Shown piece by piece: positions 44,385 to 55,922 of a DNA stretch of 64,000 nucleotides. The DNA comes from Drechmeria coniospora (Eukaryota; Ascomycota; Sordariomycetes; Hypocreales; Ophiocordycipitaceae). The DNA is taken from the NCBI RefSeq assembly GCF_001625195.1, contig NC_054391.1:3283390-3347389 (forward strand), in the 5' to 3' direction. Below the pieces are notes generated by a model. The model made no database searches. It had not been told where the DNA came from and saw nothing but the letters and a program-made list of their open reading frames with translations. The translations under genes were made by a program, and so were the position numbers. The first letter of the stretch is position 1; the number at the start of each line of letters is the position of its first letter.

Positions 44385-45683
44385 CTATTCATCGTGTCCC
44401 GCGTCACCGTCACCGTCACCGTCGGCACGAGCGTCTGCATCGCCCGCGACCTCGGCGACTCGTGCCGTCTCCGTCGCGTCCAACGTCTCCTTGCCCGGTC
44501 CCTCGTCGTCGACGTCCTCTCCGCCGTCCGCTGCCGCGTCGGCCCTTCCCTCGTCGGCCTCGACCTCGACCTCGCCGTCGCCGATGAGCTTGCCGCCTTT
44601 GCGCTTGGGGATGACGGCCGAGAAGGCGACGGCCCAGTCCTCGTGCTCGAGCCACTTGAGCATGATCTCGACCACGTGGTTCGTCGCCAGCACCTGCCGG
44701 CTCTGCATCACCATGAACTGACCGATGGGCAGGCGTGCGGTGCGGATGCCTCTTTCGCACGCGCGCCGGTAGCACAGCCCCTTTTCACGGTTCTTGTCCA
44801 CCAGACCGCCGACGACGTAGCACGTGTGCGGCTCGAGCCGTTGCAGCGTGTACGGCGACTCCGACGTCAGGTAGACGACGTCCCTGAACCCGTCGTCGAG
44901 CGCCGGCGCCGGCTGCGGCAGCGGGAAGGGGTCCTGCTCGTCTCGGTGCCACGAGAGGGGTTCGTCGACGCTCCGCCGCAGCGCCTCGATCATCTGGCCG
45001 CCCTGCTTCGCCATCCTCTCCCTCGCCTTGGCCGCGCAAGCGAGGAAATCCCCGGCGACGAAGCCGACGCCGCGCCAGTTCTCCTGCTGCCTGCGCAGCT
45101 TCGTGTTGAAGCGCTCCTCGATCTTGCCGCCCCAGCCGGCGACCCAGAGGTGCGACCTGTACCGCGCGTTGCGGTTGTCCGAGTAGCACCGCGTGACCTG
45201 GCTGGAGAGCGAGATGCGCTCCTTGTCCGTCATGTAGCCTTCGAAGTCGCAGTCGACGATGAGCGTCACGGGAACCACCGTCGACGCCGCCTTTACCGGT
45301 ATCAGCGACCGGGGGTCCACGCCTTGGGCCACGAGCACTGCTCGCTCCTCCCGCTGCTTCTCCTTGCGGTCGTGCCGCTTCTCCTTGCGGCGCTTCCGCC
45401 GTTCGTCCGCACCGTCTTCCCACGCTTGCTGTCGACGGAGGCGCTTGAGCGCGTTCTTGGACATTGGCGGAGCCTCTGCCGCCTCTGCCGCCTCTTCCGT
45501 GGCCCCCCCCGCGGTCCCCGGCTTCTCCGCGACGGCATCGTCCTTCCCCACGGCGACGGCACATTCCCCGCTGTCGGCTCCTGGAAGCCCCTCGGGTTGT
45601 TGGCGGATTTGCGTCCGAGAAACGTCCCCGTCGGCATGGACCTGCACACCCTCGGCACCGGTGCTCACGGTGGAGCCGGACAT
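44385..45683 (-). CDS. TRM10: tRNA (guanine-9-N1) methyltransferase
   Basis: SPOUT-class enzyme that methylates N1 of purine 9 in tRNAs using S-adenosylmethionine. Single exon, 432 aa from ATG at 45683. An in-frame ATG at 45731 would add 16 residues. The acidic N-terminal region is followed by a Lys/Arg-rich helix (ALKRLRRQQAWEDGADERR, KRRKEKRHDRKEKQREE), typical of Trm10 tRNA binding. The SPOUT domain includes TLIVDCDFEGYMTDKERISL, SSQVTRCYSDNRNARY, DVVYLTSESPYTLQRLEP, YVVGGLVDKNREKGLCYRRA, IRTARLPIGQF and LATNHVVEIMLKW. These match the family's cofactor and catalytic motifs, including the Asp of the VGGLVD(K/H)N block. The C-terminus is an acidic GDGDGD tail. It shares a divergent promoter with the complex I subunit gene at 46267. 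Confidence 0.93.
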   Translation of the reverse strand: MSGSTVSTGAEGVQVHADGDVSRTQIRQQPEGLPGADSGECAVAVGKDDAVAEKPGTAGGATEEAAEAAEAPPMSKNALKRLRRQQAWEDGADERRKRRKEKRHDRKEKQREERAVLVAQGVDPRSLIPVKAASTVVPVTLIVDCDFEGYMTDKERISLSSQVTRCYSDNRNARYRSHLWVAGWGGKIEERFNTKLRRQQENWRGVGFVAGDFLACAAKARERMAKQGGQMIEALRRSVDEPLSWHRDEQDPFPLPQPAPALDDGFRDVVYLTSESPYTLQRLEPHTCYVVGGLVDKNREKGLCYRRACERGIRTARLPIGQFMVMQSRQVLATNHVVEIMLKWLEHEDWAVAFSAVIPKRKGGKLIGDGEVEVEADEGRADAAADGGEDVDDEGPGKETLDATETARVAEVAGDADARADGDGDGDAGHDE

Positions 45684-45731
45684 CGTGGATGGGCGAGTCT
45701 CCCTCTCAAGCCCAACGCCCGCGTCGTGCAT

Positions 45732-46266
45732 CACTTGGAGGGGGCCGCCGAGAGATCGGTGGGTGCCTGGCGAGGGTCTCGCTGATATTATGCCGCCGGA
45801 AGGACAAAGAGGACGTGAATATCCGGATGCACGCACGAGAATCGGAAGACTGTGCCCGAAGAGAATTTGGAGGGAGCTACCGCGCGTGAGTTAGAGCGAG
45901 AAAGGGACGCCTTCTCGAGCTGCACGGATGACCGACGCCTATGGAGTTAATTATCGACGCTTGAAGCCGTAAGAATCATTACACTTGCACTGCAATGGAG
46001 CCGCTGCAGGTATCTTCACGATGCAAGTCCCAAAAAAATATTTAGTGGGGCGTGCAGATTGCGGCCAATCCGCGTTGGCTCGATTACTACAAGGTCACGT
46101 GAACAGAATCTTAGTGCAGGCCATCCACACTGCCCGGCCCTTGCTGCAGGCAGCTTATGAACGACAAGGCATCCAGCACGGCCATCCGTCCCTCAAAAAA
46201 GAGCTTCCTCGACCTCGATACCCCCCCCCGCTCCCTATAAAGTCGACGCCGCGCCGACCGATACTC
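45732..46266. other. Divergent promoter region TRM10 / complex I subunit
   Basis: About 530 bp between two start codons. It contains a CACGTG palindrome at 46096-46101, which could bind a bHLH factor such as Cbf1. No gene is seen. Confidence 0.5.
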
Positions 46267-47117
46267 ATGGATCACGAAAGGGGCCCGAACGTCAAGGCCG
46301 AGGACAAGCCGTACGTGGCGCACGATGTCCTCGATGAGACGGCCAAGACGGCGCTCGTAGGTCTCGGCAGTGGCTTCTTCCTTGCTGCTATACGGAATGC
46401 CATGTCAAAGCGAAACGTCGGTGCCATGAGCGTCTTTACGCGCGGAGGACCCATCATCGGAATATGCGGTGCGCGAATCTAGCCCTCCCCCCTCCCGCCG
46501 TCGTTGCGTGCCAGGACGTCTGAGCTAACGGGCGGTTTCCCTTTCTGTCCTGCAGCGGCTGGTCCTGGAGCCTATGCATTCTTCTCCCGAACGATGATGA
46601 ACCTGCGCGAAAAGGATGACGCGTGGGCCGCCGCCTTTGGTGGCTTCATGTGCGGCGCCGTTCTCGGTCTCCCCAGTACGTCGTGTGCCTTGACTGCCAC
46701 GGCGTTTCGTGCCGTCGAGTGCTGTGTTGATTTCTGACCGCCCCTCGCCGCACAGCACGAAGGCTACCCGTCCTCGTCGGCCTCGGCGCCCTCGTCGGCT
46801 CCGTCCAGGGAACGCTCCACTTCTTCGGTGGTCGAATCGACAGCTTCAAGCACGAGGATGACGAGTTCGCCCGCAAGGAGACGCTTCGAAGGACGACCCG
46901 TTTGCCTGTCGAGCAGACCGTTGCCGAGATTGGCGAGGGACGAGGTGAGACTGGACGCGACCCCGACCCAGGCTCGAGGCCGAAACCGAAGCCGAGCTGA
47001 CATTGGCACCCAGGTATTCGACCTCCGGGCTACGAGGAGCGGAGGCGAGAGCGCATGCAAGAAAAGTACGGCTTCGAGATCAACCCCGTCAACGCAACTG
47101 TCGAGGGCAGCCAATAA
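46267..47117 (+). CDS. NADH:ubiquinone oxidoreductase 21.3 kDa-like subunit (Tim17/NDUFA11-type)
   Basis: Predicted accessory subunit of mitochondrial complex I, membrane-embedded, of the Tim17/22/23-related NDUFA11 type. Four exons, 46267-46468, 46556-46675, 46756-46944 and 47014-47117, give 204 aa with all phases closing. The sequence shows an N-terminal DVLDETAKTALVGLGSGFFL segment, then NVGAMSVFTRGGPIIGICAA, FFSRTMMNLREKDDAWAAAF, GGFMCGAVLGLPTRRLPVLV and GLGALVGSVQGTLHFFGG, that is four hydrophobic helices with GxxxG-like spacing. NLREKDDAWN-type wording is characteristic of the fungal 21.3 kDa subunit. The C-terminal GIRPPGYEERRRERMQEKYG tail is charged and faces an aqueous side. Converges with MSH2. 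Confidence 0.88.
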
Positions 47118-47568
47118 GCCCCCCCTTTCCCGGTTCATGGATCCCATATATCCGCTGGGCACCTGTACATATACGATACAACGGGCACCTCTTTTGGGGC
47201 GCCGGGGGAGATGCTGCAACAACTGCTGGGTACAGAATGGGAGTTTCTTGTTTCAACTTGGAGCAGCCTTGATTTTTAGAGTAAAGTCTGGCCTAGTCCG
47301 TCCAGAAACGTGCCCCTCCCCCGAGGCCATCGCGATGCGTACACACACGTACTTGGTCGATGCACGGCAAGCGTCGTGGCGTTTGCTCTCGGCCGCCACA
47401 CGCCCAATTCAAACCGGACAACTCCCGCTTGTGCTTTCATGAATTAGTCTAATTTGTCTTGTTTTACTCTTCTTCTTCTTCTTTTTTTCTTTCCGTTTTG
47501 GCTGTCCCGCGGACCGACTGGTGTTCCTGCGCCCGTCCATGTCCCCGACCAATCCCCCCTCTTGTCGG
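47118..47568. other. Convergent spacer complex I subunit / MSH2
   Basis: 451 bp of 3' UTR sequence. It includes a (CTT)n-rich patch near 47466-47490. No gene is seen. Confidence 0.55.
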
Positions 47569-50487
47569 CTACAAGGCTTTGACGGACTGGAAAAAGGGAT
47601 TCGCGAGCAGCTCGGCATCGGCTGCGACGAGCTCCTTCAGCCTGGCCACCTGCTCCTCCTCGGTCATGCCCCCGCCCCGCACCTGGTCCTTCCATCGGAC
47701 CAGCAGCTGCTTGAGCATGGCGCTGCCCTCCTCCACGTCCTCCTTGCTGTAGCGCAACGACAGGTCCTCGTGCTTGGTGGTGAAGTCCTCGAGCTCGTCG
47801 GCCTTGCGCTTGGCCATGCGAACGACCTTGTCGGGGAAGCGCACGAGCTCGGCGACGTGGATGCCGAAGCTCTGGTCGCATATTCCGGCCTCAACCTTGT
47901 ACAGCAGCGTGACCTCGCGCTTCGCGTCGGCCTCGCCGCCGCCGCCAATGTGCGCCGTCACGTGCAGGTTCCGGACTTGAGGGTGCTGGTCCGCGAGCGC
48001 CGTCAGCTCGTGGAAGTGGGTGGCGAACATGGCGAAGCAGCCAATCTCCTTGATGATGTGCTCCGAAATTGCCCAGGCCAAGCCGAAGCCGTCGTAGGTC
48101 GAGGTGCCGCGGCCGAGCTCGTCGATGATGATGAGAGACTCGGCCGTGGCCGACTTGAGGATGTTGGCCGTCTCGAGCATCTCGGCCATGAAGGTGGAGA
48201 CGCCCTTGAGCTGGGAGTCGCTCGCGCCTACGCGGGCGAGGATGGAGTCGAATATGGTGAGCTCGGCCTCGGCGCAAGGCACGAAGCAGCCAACCTGAGC
48301 CATGAGGGCGATGACGGCCGACTGGCGGATAAAGGTCGACTTTCCGCCCATGTTAGGCCCCGTGATGATGAGGAAGGAGGACTCGGAGCGGGTGAGGTCG
48401 ACGTCGTTGGTGATGAACTGGACGTCGTCCTGGAGCTCCATGCAGGGATGGCGCGCCCCGACAAGCCTCGTCCGGCCTTGGCCGCGGGGGTGGATGGTGG
48501 GCCGGACGTAGGCCTCCGGGGCGTGGAGGGAGCAGTGGGCGAAGGAGACGATGACGTCGAGGTGGGCGAGCACGCCGGCCAGCCTCTCGAGGACGGGGCA
48601 GTACGAGGACGCGACGAGGACGACCTCGTTCACGAGGCTGCTCTGGGTCCTGTTGTAGTTCTGGGAGAGCTGGTCGTGCTCGCGACGGAAGGCCTGCATC
48701 TTCTTCGTCGTGAAGTAGACGCCGTTCTTCTGGGTCGAGCACTCCTGGTACCTGGCCTTGTTCCGGATGCAGGCGGCTTCCTGCCTCGTCAGGCGCATGC
48801 AGACGCCGTGGACCTTGTGGCCGGTCTCGAGGAAGATTTTCTTGTCGGCCTCCTGGCCGAGGTCGCGGGCGGCCTCGGTGAACTCTTGCCTGATGCTGCG
48901 GTCGAGCTGGTCGAGCTTCCTGCGGATGACGCGCAGGCTTTGGTCGTACTCGGATTTGATGACGTACTCGTGCCGGTCGAGGGCGTCGAGGTCGACCGTC
49001 TGCTCCACCATGTCCTGGAGCTTGCCGAGGTTGCCGGAGAGCTCGCGCAGCTTCGAGGTGTAGGCCTCGTCCAGGGGGTCCCGATAGGCCTCGTCCATGA
49101 CGCCCTCGAGCGTGCCGATGAAGGCGGGCAGGCGGATGACGACTTGGTAGGCGCGGACGACGTCCTCGAGGTTGGCCTTGCCGCGCTGGAAACGCTTCGA
49201 GAGGCGGTACAGGTCCGGAACGGACCGGAGGTGCTCCTCCTGCATCGTCTGGCGGAGCTCCGTGTCGGCGAAGAAGGCCTCGACGAGCTGCTGCCTCCGG
49301 TCGATGTCGGCCTTGCTCATGAGCGGCTGCTTGAGCCACTGGGCCAGCAGGCGGCTGCCGACGGGCGTCTTGCAGTGGTTCAGGACGCCGTAGACGCTCA
49401 TCGTCTTGGAGCCGTCGCGGGGTCCCGGCATGAGGTTCAGGGCCTTGAGGGCGGCGGCGTCGAGCCTCATGAACTGGGCGAGGTCGTGCTGGTAGAGCCG
49501 GTACTGGCCAAAGTTGGAGGCATCCTGCAGGAGGCCGAGGTACTTGATGAGTGACGCGGCCGAGCCCATGGCGAGCTTCAAGTCCGCCTGGGGGAGCATG
49601 GTGGCGGCCCGCTCGTCCTTGAGCAGGCGCGCCAAGTCCTGCTCGACGTCGCGGGTGGCGAAGTCACCGGCGGGTCGCTCGGCGACGGCGGCGCCGCAGT
49701 TCTCGACGATGAGCCTCAGCTTGGCCAGCTCGGGGTCCTTGGCCTTGTCGCCTCTGTCGAGGGGCAGGATGCACTCCCGGACGCCGAGCTGGATGAGGAG
49801 GGACTCAAAGTTGGAGTAGAGGTCGTTGTCGAGAAACTCGCCGACGCCGAGCTCCCTGACGCTCGCGTCGCCGAAGCAGACGCCGACGGTGCGGGCCTCG
49901 GACGCCTTGGCCGAGATCTTGACGGCCATGATGACGGGGGAGGAGTCGACGTGGCCGCCGAGGTCGTCCTCGACGTCCTGCAGGTTGCCGGGCGACGCCT
50001 GCTTGAGGCACTTCCAGTTCATCCGGCCGTTGGGGCTCTCCCAGACCTCGACGCGCTTGCCGAGCTTGAAGAGGGCCTCTCGGAGGAACTGGCGGAAGAC
50101 GGTGACGGTCATGGTGACGGAGGGCAGGCCGGTGTGGTCGTTGCGGCCGAGCTGCCTGACGACGGAGGTCGTCTTGTAGACCTGCCGGCGTCGTCAGCGG
50201 GCGCGGCGAGGCATTCGGGCCCGCGGCCAAGCACGGGGAGGGGGGCTTGCCGTCTTCGCAATAAAGAGGGCATCGGCGCCGTGCGAGGTGTACCAGTCCC
50301 CTCGGTCGAAGATTCGTATCAAGTCGTCATCGACGGCGGGGAGGGACTTGAAGAAGCGAATGAAGCCGCCCTCGTCGTCGAGCTGCCGATTCATTCGAAC
50401 ACGGGTTAGCCACCGACTGGATCCGGACTGCCCTGCCAGGACTGCGAGGGGGGGGGGGCGTACCTTGAGTTCCGGTCTTGACGCCAT
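47569..50487 (-). CDS. MSH2: DNA mismatch repair ATPase MutS homolog 2
   Basis: Common subunit of MutS-alpha and MutS-beta, which recognise mismatches and loops in nuclear DNA. Exons 50487-50464, 50382-50251 and 50181-47569 give 922 aa. Exon 1 encodes only MASRPELK. The second intron has a GC donor (ACG/GCAAGC) and a GGCAG acceptor. Its phase is forced by the continuous conserved read LFIAKT-VYKTTSVVRQLG. The mismatch-binding, connector, lever, clamp and ATPase domains follow in order. Walker A is GPNMGGKST, Walker B is LIIIDELGRGTSTYDG and the signature His lies in FATHFHELTAL. The C-terminal helix-turn-helix ends at NPFFQSVKAL. An ACGCGT box lies 119 bp upstream of the start. Confidence 0.97.
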
Positions 50488-50605
50488 GGTACTGCGATGA
50501 CCTTTTCGTACGCCGACAGTGGATGACGTTGGTGTTTGCCGCAGGAGGTGCTAAAGTGGTCGGCGAAGGCGAGAAGCAGGAACACGCGCCGCATCGGCCC
50601 ACTTG

Positions 50606-50611
50606 ACGCGT
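50606..50611. promoter_or_regulatory. MCB (ACGCGT) box upstream of MSH2
   Basis: A TTGACGCGTCGC context lies 119 bp before the MSH2 ATG. MSH2 genes are G1/S-regulated in other ascomycetes, and ACGCGT is the MBF site. The functional role is inferred. Confidence 0.5.
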
Positions 50612-51500
50612 CGCACGGGACGAGCTAGACATGATTGGCGGGCCGGGCGAGGCTGGACAGAGGCGGGCTCTGCCACGTGCCCACGTGATTCCTGATATGG
50701 GCCCCGTCAGTCTACTTGCGGAGTACTCTACGACGAGTACTTACAGTACTTAAATACAGAGGTGTCGTCAAGGAATAATAATAGTTGTACTTGCGGAGTA
50801 CAGGTGCCCGAGTACGCCGTACAGTACTCCGCAAGTGTACAGTAAGTACTTACGTGCATGTGACATGGACAGTGCCAGTACATGTCTGGTAGGCATCGTC
50901 AGTGCCCCGCGTACCGCCGCGTGCTACTTCTGCACCACCCCTAGGCCTACTTGGTATTTAACCAAGTAGTATGCACTTAGTACTGTACGGGGAAGTACTC
51001 GTACTGTACAACACTGTCCGTCATGCGTACAATGCACAACTACAGGTACATGTACTCCGTAAGAAGGTGTATATTGAGTATTGCTCCGTACGACTGCAAG
51101 TACTCCGTGCTTGTACTGCCTGCTCCATAATACCGGTCGCTACTCCGTATTGCGGAGTAAGTACATTTGCAACGTACAGTACATATTTACGGAGAACTTT
51201 CACCTAAGAATCAGTTCAAGTACCAATCAAGTATCATTAAGTATAGTATGCTCCGGCGAAGATGGATGTGTACATGTACATTGTTATACATGCATGACAG
51301 TCAGTGCTTGAAGATCTGCGCAAGCACAAGTGGTCTTTAGGTGGCTCAGCCGAGCACAAGTAATAGTGAATTACTGCACGTACTCCGTACTTGTACTTGG
51401 AAGCATAAGTACTTAGGTAGGTAGGTGTACTGTCCTAGCGTACTAGAGGGAACAGTCTTTGCTTTTACTTAGCCGGCGTACAGTACGGAGTCAGTACTAG

Positions 51501-51570
51501 CAGTAGGTTCGGAGTACAGTAGGTTCGGAGTACAGTAGGTTCGGAGTACAGTAGGTACGGAGTACAGTAC
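51501..51570. repeat. 16 bp tandem repeat (AGTAGGTTCGGAGTAC)
   Basis: Four copies of AGTAGGTTCGGAGTAC, the last with AGGTACGGAGTAC. The variant shows how a TACGGAGTA word can arise from or decay to TTCGGAGTA. Confidence 0.85.
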
Positions 51571-52543
51571 AGTTGTAAGTACTTATACAGCGCATACCCA
51601 TCCTAGTACAAACCTATCAGGTAATAAGTGCTGGGTAATATTAATACCTACATACTTGTACCTACGCTACGGAGTAGTACGGAGTACTTGCAGGCAGCAA
51701 TTACTCCGTCATGATGCAAAGAAATCAGTCTCGTCACCTTGACCGCTTAATTTCACCGAGGGGCTAACTGCACCGAGAAAGATGACCGGCGGCAGATGCA
51801 GCCCGCCAACGCACCCATCGTCGAGGTGCAGTCTTCCAAGCCGAAAATAGAAAGATGTAGGAAGGGCGATGCAAGCTCTGCCGAATGTGCATATTCCTTG
51901 GGTCGGGTTGACAAAGACCAAGCGCCGCTCCTGCGCAGTCACCAAAGAGGCACCGGCATGCAACGACCGATGGAGTTGCCGAAGCTGAGGACGAGCACAA
52001 AGAATGACTGCCTGAAAGGAAGACGAGTTTGAGAGTGCAGCACGAGGAAGTGTGCTCGCGTCAGCGGCATCCCACGGGAATGCATGAGTCGTACGAGCAT
52101 CATGACGTTCCTTGACCTTGGACGCCGGCGCGACGGCCGTCTAGGATGCGAGTGCTGCTCGACGCATGATGCGGTGCTCCGATGCGTGCACGCATCTGTC
52201 TGCACAACAGGTGTGCCCGTACGGTGCACGCCTGCCATTGCCGCCGAGACGGCTGAGCCGAACGTGAGCGGACGGGGCGACGGGCAATACTGACGAGCAT
52301 GGCAGGGAAAGCGAGTGAGGGGAAGCAGCCATCGCCGTCCGGGGGCCTATGCACGCCGCCGCAAGAGTCGAGGACGAGGCTGCGCATGCGTGTCCGTACC
52401 CGTCAACGAGTCAATATGTAAGCAAGCACGGCGCATCAAGGACACGACGGACCGAATCTCGACCGCGAGCTTTCTCGGCCTACCGGTGGTCGCTTCTCCC
52501 AAATGGGAGCCTCGCAGTGGCCTTGCGCGTGCATCCTGCGGTC

Positions 52544-52619
52544 GAGAGGAGAGGAGAGGAGAGGAGAGGAGAGGAGGGGAGGGGAGGGGAGAGGAGAGGA
52601 GGAGGAGGAGGAGGAGGAG
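52544..52619. repeat. (GGAGA)n / (GGA)n purine tract
   Basis: About 75 bp of uninterrupted purines made of GAGGA pentamers, then GGGGA and GGA units. Homopurine tracts of this type can form triplex DNA. Confidence 0.9.
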
Positions 52620-53716
52620 TTGGTTCCGTCGGCAAAACCGCTGGACACGATAGTGATCAAAGATGATGGCCCATTGGAACCTGGCAACACGGAGGGGGCG
52701 AGTCACGTCTAGTGGACGACCGTCATGACAGACGGGCGGTCGTCTTCTTTCGTCCGGGTCGACGACGGTGACTCGTAGGCGCACGCAATTCGTGCATGGC
52801 ACTTGTGGAGTGTTTGTGTCGATCCGATTCCGCAGTCACATCATGGCTGCCCAGCAAGGTGTGGAGGGACGGGAGGGCAGCAAGCGGTGGGTGAAACTAA
52901 AACCTCCGTCACAGACGGTGCATTTCTGCCGCCTCGTTATTTTGTTCATCAAGGTTGCCGTGCATTCTGCCAACGCTACCCATCCGGGTTCTCGCATGGC
53001 GTGCCCCCCCCCCCCCCCTCCCCCTCCCCGCCCATCCGCCAAGCCGCCCATCTCTTCTCTCTGCGTGCCGGATGCAGCAAAGAGCTGGGATTATTTTTTT
53101 CTGGAACTAGCCCGAGGTCGAATCTATCGAATGGCAGGGGACAAGTTTGGACGAGCAAAGCTGGGCGAGCGTCGATATATCTCCTTGTCGCCGTCGTCTT
53201 CTCCGTCGACGACTCGTTCGGCTCAGAGCTGCATCTCCCGACGACCGAGTACATCTCCTGACCGACAGACCGAGTACATCTCCTGACCGACAGCCGCATC
53301 TCCTGACCGACGTGCTGATCGATTGTACGTGGCCCGTACGAGTTTGCCTGTGCGTCCGGCTGGCACTTTTGATCGTTGCGTCAAACGAACGAACCGAAAC
53401 CTTAACCGACTGGAGAAACCGCCACGCCAAGGCTATTCGCATCCTTTTTATTAAGCTTAAGCTTATTTATCGCTACGAAATCCATCCTCCAAACCGCCCT
53501 CTCCGACCGATCATCACGACGACGACGACGACGCCAGCCTTTCCCTTGTCCGCCTTTCGCCCACCTCCCACCCTCCCCCTCCTCCGTTCGATACCCTCTC
53601 GCCGACACGAGGATTCGCACGGCGGCGTCCGCCCATCTGATTCTTTGGTATATTTTTTGGTTCCTCATACGTGAAAAAAAAAACCCCAAAAAAACCCCCC
53701 AAGAAAATAGACAAAC

Positions 53717-55613
53717 ATGACCATGCACGCGAGAGCGTATGCCTGTCTCGCCCTCTGCGGCGTTGTCGTGGCCTCGAATGTGCCCATACTGCCCCGGCAG
53801 ACGACGGCGGCCCCATCGACGACGACGGCGGCCCCTGCGCCTCAGGTCACCGCCATCACCGGCTGCCACTTGAACGGAGCTTCCATGTCGGTTCACCCCC
53901 GCCCTCGCCCGGAAACGGGATGCACAGCAGGCGAGGAAAGGGACGCGGGCTAAGACTTGGCTACAGTTTCTGCTTCGGCCAAGGCCTCGAGTATCGGATC
54001 AAGTCGACGGTAACGCAAACGACCAGCGTTCCCGCCAGCTTTACGGGCTGCCACAACCACGGCGCAGAGATGTAGGCGGAGCCATCGTCCGAGTCGTCCG
54101 CCCCCGAGGCGAGCAGGCCGACTAACCACCCCTCCCTCCGTCAGGTTTTGCGTCGATGCCGCCGACGAGGATGTCGCCGTCGAGCCCGTCACCCCCGAGC
54201 CCGTCTCCGGCGGCCATGCTGGCCATGACCACGAAGGAGAGGACGCCGGAGCGACGGCCGAGCACGGCCACTGCCACTACCACGCCGGCGTTGAGTAGGA
54301 CGCCCCCCCCCCCCCCAACCCTGAGTATCCGAGCCCGAGGCCTGATTGTGTGCGCTGCAGACACTGCGAGCCCGATGGCAAGAGCGAGAGTGCCTCGGTA
54401 AAGTGCGACGCCGTCCATCGCGATTACGACGTCGGCCTGCGTGTCGGCCTCTTGTTTGCCATCCTCGCCACGAGTGCACTCGGTATGTTCGTCGTCGGCC
54501 GAACCCCCCTCGGCGACCTCGACGGAGCAACGCTGACGAGCAAACCACCACGCTGCCAGGCGTCTTCGGTCCCATCCTGATGAACAAGCTCCTGCCGAGG
54601 AAGCTGGGCCTCATCTTCTTGGTGCTCAAGCAGTTCGGCACCGGAATCATCATCTCCACCGCCTTCGTACACGTAAGCTCCGCTCGCCCTCGCCGGTCGG
54701 GGAATGGTCCCTCACTCACCTTCGCCCCCGCAGCTCTACACGCACGCCTCCCTCATGTTCGGCAACAAGTGCATCGGCAACCTGGGCTACGAGTCGGTCG
54801 CCTCGGCCATCGTCATGGCCGGCCTGTTTCTCTCCTTCGTCATCGAGTACGGAGGCCACCGCATCGTCCTCGCCAAGGCCAGGTCGGCCGAGACCCTGTC
54901 GCCCGAGACCAAGGCCAAGGCCATACTGTCGACCGAGGTCGTCTCCATCCTCGTCATGGAGGCCGGCATCCTCTTCCACTCGCTGCGTAATGGATTCCCG
55001 GCCGCGCGCCCACCCTCCCCCGCGCCGCGCGCCCCCGACTGACCTCGTCGTTCCAGTCATCGGCCTCACCCTCGTCGTCGCCGCCGACTCCTTCATCCTC
55101 ACCCTCTTCGTCGTCATCCTCTTCCACCAAATGTTCGAGGGCCTCGCTCTCGGCACTCGAATCGCCACCATCGGCACCGGCTCCGCCGCCGACGACGGCG
55201 GCGCCGACAACGCTCACGACACGGACAAGTCGACCAGCTCTCCCACCGACGAAGCCCCGAGCGTCTCCAGCTCCGCCGCCCCCCCCGCCGGCCTCTCCAT
55301 GAAGAAGAAGCTCGGGCTCGCCTCCCTCTTCGCCTTCATCACGCCCCTCGGCATGGCCATCGGCATCGGTGTTTTGCAAAAGTTCAACGGCAACGACAGG
55401 TCGACCCTCGTCGCCATCGGAACCCTCGACGCCCTCTCCGCCGGCATCCTGGTCTGGGTCGGCGTTGTCGAGATGTGGGCGGCGGATTGGATGCTCGGCT
55501 CTCACGGCAAGAAGCCCGAGCTCTCCGACGCGACAATCCTGACCGTCACCCTCGCCGGCTTCGGCCTCGTCGCCGGCATGGTCCTCATGAGCTTGCTAGG
55601 GAAGTGGGCCTGA
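53717..55613 (+). CDS. ZIP-family zinc/iron transporter
   Basis: Predicted metal importer of the plasma membrane or an organelle, 489 aa. Seven exons: 53717-53886, 53967-54071, 54145-54294, 54361-54482, 54560-54672, 54734-54986 and 55057-55613, all in phase. A signal-like start (MTMHARAYACLALCGVVVAS) leads into a lumenal/extracellular region with three repeated Cys-His modules (TGCHLNGASIFC, TGCHNHGAEMFC, GHCHYHAGVEHC) and a His/Asp-rich stretch (GGHAGHDHEGEDAG), likely metal-binding. The membrane core has ILMNKLLPRKLGLIFLVLKQ, FGTGIIISTAFVHLYTHASL and the TM4-TM5 site LVVAADSFILTLFVVILFHQ followed by MFEGLALG. A variable Ser/Asp-rich loop precedes the last helices. Typical for fungal ZIPs with an extended N-terminus. 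Converges with the subtilase 310 bp downstream. Confidence 0.93.
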
Positions 55614-55922
55614 GGAGCCGCGTGCGTGAGCGAGAGGCGGAAGCGACCGAGGGCGGGGACGAGCGGGTGAGGATGTGGGGGGGAAGGCATTGCGCGAGCG
55701 AGCACCGCGTCGTGAGCCTTGTCGTGACGCGCACACGAAGCAGTCTTTTTGCCGTCATATATGCATCGCATCGGAGATGGACGTCCTGCGGCGTCGCCGT
55801 TGCATTCGTTCCGATTTGGCATGAGCAATTCGGTCATGATTACTACCCATTAAGAAAGTGGAATGCTGCCTTTGATCGGCTTCTCTCGCCTGCCGTCTCG
55901 TTTGTCGCCTGCCCCGTGCCCT

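Larger units (their letters stand above)
50640..53716. other. Intergenic region between MSH2 and the ZIP transporter
   Basis: About 3 kb with no supported gene. 50.7-51.7 kb is AT-richer and full of TACGGAGTA/TACAGTA words, including the 51501-51570 repeat. 52.08-53.3 kb is GC-richer and includes a (GGAGA)n tract and a C run (53004-53018). A fourfold-like run of CTCCTGACCGACAG units (about 53246-53310) precedes the ZIP promoter. Confidence 0.5.

Noticed and set aside
47521..49554. Long plus-strand ORF (677 aa) opposite MSH2
   Set aside because: Antisense to the MSH2 ATPase region. Its Leu/Val/Glu/Gly-rich composition follows from the complementary codons.
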